Below, piece by piece: positions 62,439 to 64,000 of a DNA stretch of 64,000 nucleotides. Origin of the DNA: Quillaja saponaria. Taxonomy: Eukaryota > Streptophyta > Magnoliopsida > Fabales > Quillajaceae. A program made the position numbers and the translations under genes. The stretch covers positions 2,666,001 to 2,730,000 of the forward strand of contig CM055611.1 of assembly GCA_029379385.1 (NCBI GenBank), written 5' to 3'. The notes beneath the pieces were generated by a model. The model ran no database searches. It was not told the origin of the DNA and saw nothing but the letters and a program-made list of their open reading frames with translations. Every line of letters begins with the position of its first letter. The first letter of the stretch is position 1.

Positions 62439-63450
62439 TTCCTGACATGAAAAACAATCTTCTCAGCCTAGGACAACTTCTTAAAAAAGGATGTGAAATG
62501 CAGATGCATAATAAGCAAATTGCAATATTTTATGACAAAGATACATTAGTTCTAAAAGTTCCCTTATCAAAGAACTGTATGTTTAAAGTAAAAATTTCAA
62601 GTGATATGTATCAATGCTTTAATGCAATTGTAAAATATGAAAACTAGTTATGGCATCTTAGATTTAGGCCATTTAAATTTTAAAAGTCTGGATTTGCTTG
62701 GAAGATGTGAAATGGTAAAGGGTAAGGGTTTGCCAATGATAGAAACATATTAAAAAATTGTGTTAGGGTTGTATCTTAGGCAAACAACACAGGAGACCAT
62801 TTGTGGAAAGTAATACATGGCGTGCTACAAAGCCATTAGAGTTGATACATTCTGATGTCTGTGGTCCGATGAATATTTTATCAATTGGAAAAAATAGATA
62901 TTTTGTCATTGTTATTGATGATTTCAGCAAGAAGAAAATATGAGCTTATTTTTTAAATAGAAAATGCAAAGTTTTGGATACTTTCAGAAAGTACAAAGTA
63001 CTTGTGGAGAAGCAAAGTGGTCAACTCCTAAAAATGTTAAGAACTGATGGTGGAGGTGAATGCAACTCTAGAGACTTTAGAGAATATCTTGCCAAAAATG
63101 GAATTGAGCATGATGTGATAGTTCCCTATACACCATAACACAATGGAGTGGCAGAAAAGAAGAATCAAACTATTAAGGACATGATAAGAAGTTTGCTAAA
63201 AGCCTAAAGGTATGCCAGATTATTTTTAGGCTGAATCTATCTCATGTTCTGTTTACTTATTGAATAGATCTCTTACAATAAGTGTGAAATATATTACAGC
63301 TGTAAGACATCTGAAGGTGTTTGGCTGTATTGCATATGCTCATGTTCCAAGGGAAGGTAGGAAAAAGCTAGATGACAGAGGAGAGAAGATAGTCTTTATA
63401 GGCTATCATTTCAAACAAGGGTACAAGTTGTTCAATCCCGCACATATAGT
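62439..63450 (+). pseudogene. copia GAG-pre-integrase and integrase pseudogene
   Basis: Continues the copia frame right after the hAT target repeat. MKNNLLSLGQLLKKGCEMQM starts the GAG-pre-integrase region, followed by LVLKVPLSKNCMFKV. Integrase blocks follow: LELIHSDVCGPMNI, YFVIVIDDFSKK, LRTDGGGE, YTP-stop-HNGVAEKKN, and the later VFGCIAYAHVPREGRKKLDD with EKIVFIGYHFKQGYKLFNP. The D-D-E spacing is recognisable but interrupted by several stops. Similarity ends near 63450, before RT. Confidence 0.85.
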
Positions 63451-64000
63451 GGCAGATCCAGAAAATTTTGTCCATAGGAACAAATATGTTTTATTTTTTT
63501 AAAATAAAATTTGCTAAGTTGTATGGACTTATTTTTTTCTCACGAAAATAATAAAAAATATTGCAATTTTAATTTTGATAAATCAAATTTCGATAATAAT
63601 TTTTAATAAGAAGATAATGAGGTTAGATGCCAAACTAATGAGATTGATAATTTCTAAAGACAATTTAATAAAAAGCCTAGAAGTTATTTTCTAAAATTCG
63701 TAGAATATTCGAGTCAACTTTTAAGAGTTGTGAAATATACTATGGTTATCAGATGTCATGACTTTAGAGAGAAAAAACTCAAATAGAGTAAGAAAATTTA
63801 AATATTTGAATATGTTTTCCCTTACTAAATTGTTAGATTTTTAGTAAATTTTAAAAAATTAAGCCGTCAAAATTTGAAATTTAAAAAGAATAATTAACTA
63901 ATGTTTGTTTGATTTTTGTCTTTTGAGAAATTTATTAGCAGATGAAATTGAAATTCTTTAAAATCATTAGAGGACAAATTTTTATTTAACAATAAATGAG
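63451..64000. other. AT-rich tail of the window, possible repeat junction
   Basis: Copia similarity is replaced by GTGGCAGATCCAGAAAATTT at 63449, a motif like the left end of the repeat at 22437. AT-rich noncoding sequence then runs to the window end. No gene was seen. Confidence 0.35.

Larger units (their letters stand above)
56810..63450 (+). mobile_element. Ty1/copia retrotransposon, degenerate, interrupted by a hAT element
   Basis: Plus-strand remains in copia order: a left LTR-like segment (56810 to about 57036), gag (57037-57990), protease (about 58045-58080), then after the hAT insertion (58233-62430) the GAG-pre-integrase region (62439-62800) and integrase (62830-63450). RT, RNase H and the right LTR are missing. 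Copia similarity stops at about 63450, at a junction with other repeat-like DNA. Stops and frameshifts occur in every part. Confidence 0.88.

Overview
The window looks like nuclear DNA of a eudicot plant. It is AT-rich, its genes have short exons with GT..AG introns, and it is dense in plant transposons: Ty3/gypsy chromovirus, L1-type LINE, Ty1/copia, hAT, MITE and tRNA-derived SINE. Plant-specific genes are present: a LONESOME HIGHWAY-type bHLH gene, tropinone-reductase-like SDR genes and a SUPERMAN/ZFP10-type zinc finger. The species cannot be named from the sequence. No bacterial, organellar or CRISPR features were seen.

Layout. 1-10.5 kb: a decayed L1-type LINE on the minus strand, split by a nearly complete but dead Ty3/gypsy element (181-5974) flanked by a 5-bp CTTGG target-site duplication (TSD). 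10.5-17.7 kb: AT-rich intergenic DNA with a foldback repeat and a 557-bp hAT-type MITE. 17.8-21.9 kb: an apparently intact ten-exon bHLH gene (721 aa) preceded by a 32-codon upstream ORF. 22.4-23.3 kb: a vague repeat. 23.7-41.4 kb: a minus-strand tandem array of five tropinone-reductase-like units. Only the first is intact (271 aa, five exons). Units 2 and 4 lack exon 1 and carry the same hAT insertion in intron 1, unit 3 has a frameshift, and unit 5 is only a last exon cut off by a copia fragment. Shared insertion site, shared hAT lesions and a shared recombination junction indicate that a block of about 8.7 kb was duplicated after the hAT landed.

42.8-51 kb: AT-rich intergenic DNA with microsatellites and a 46-bp tandem duplication. 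51.0-52.0 kb: an intronless C2H2 zinc-finger repressor gene (309 aa) with an EAR motif. 52-56.8 kb: intergenic DNA with two tandem duplications and a SINE bounded by a 16-bp TSD. 56.8-63.5 kb: a dead Ty1/copia element on the plus strand, interrupted by a 4.2-kb hAT element on the minus strand with an 8-bp TSD.

The host genes do not form a pathway. Two encode probable transcription regulators (bHLH and C2H2 repressor) and one an NADP(H)-type short-chain dehydrogenase. I found no convincing new biological system. The best leads are the upstream peptide of the bHLH gene and the transposon-bearing duplicated block in the reductase array.
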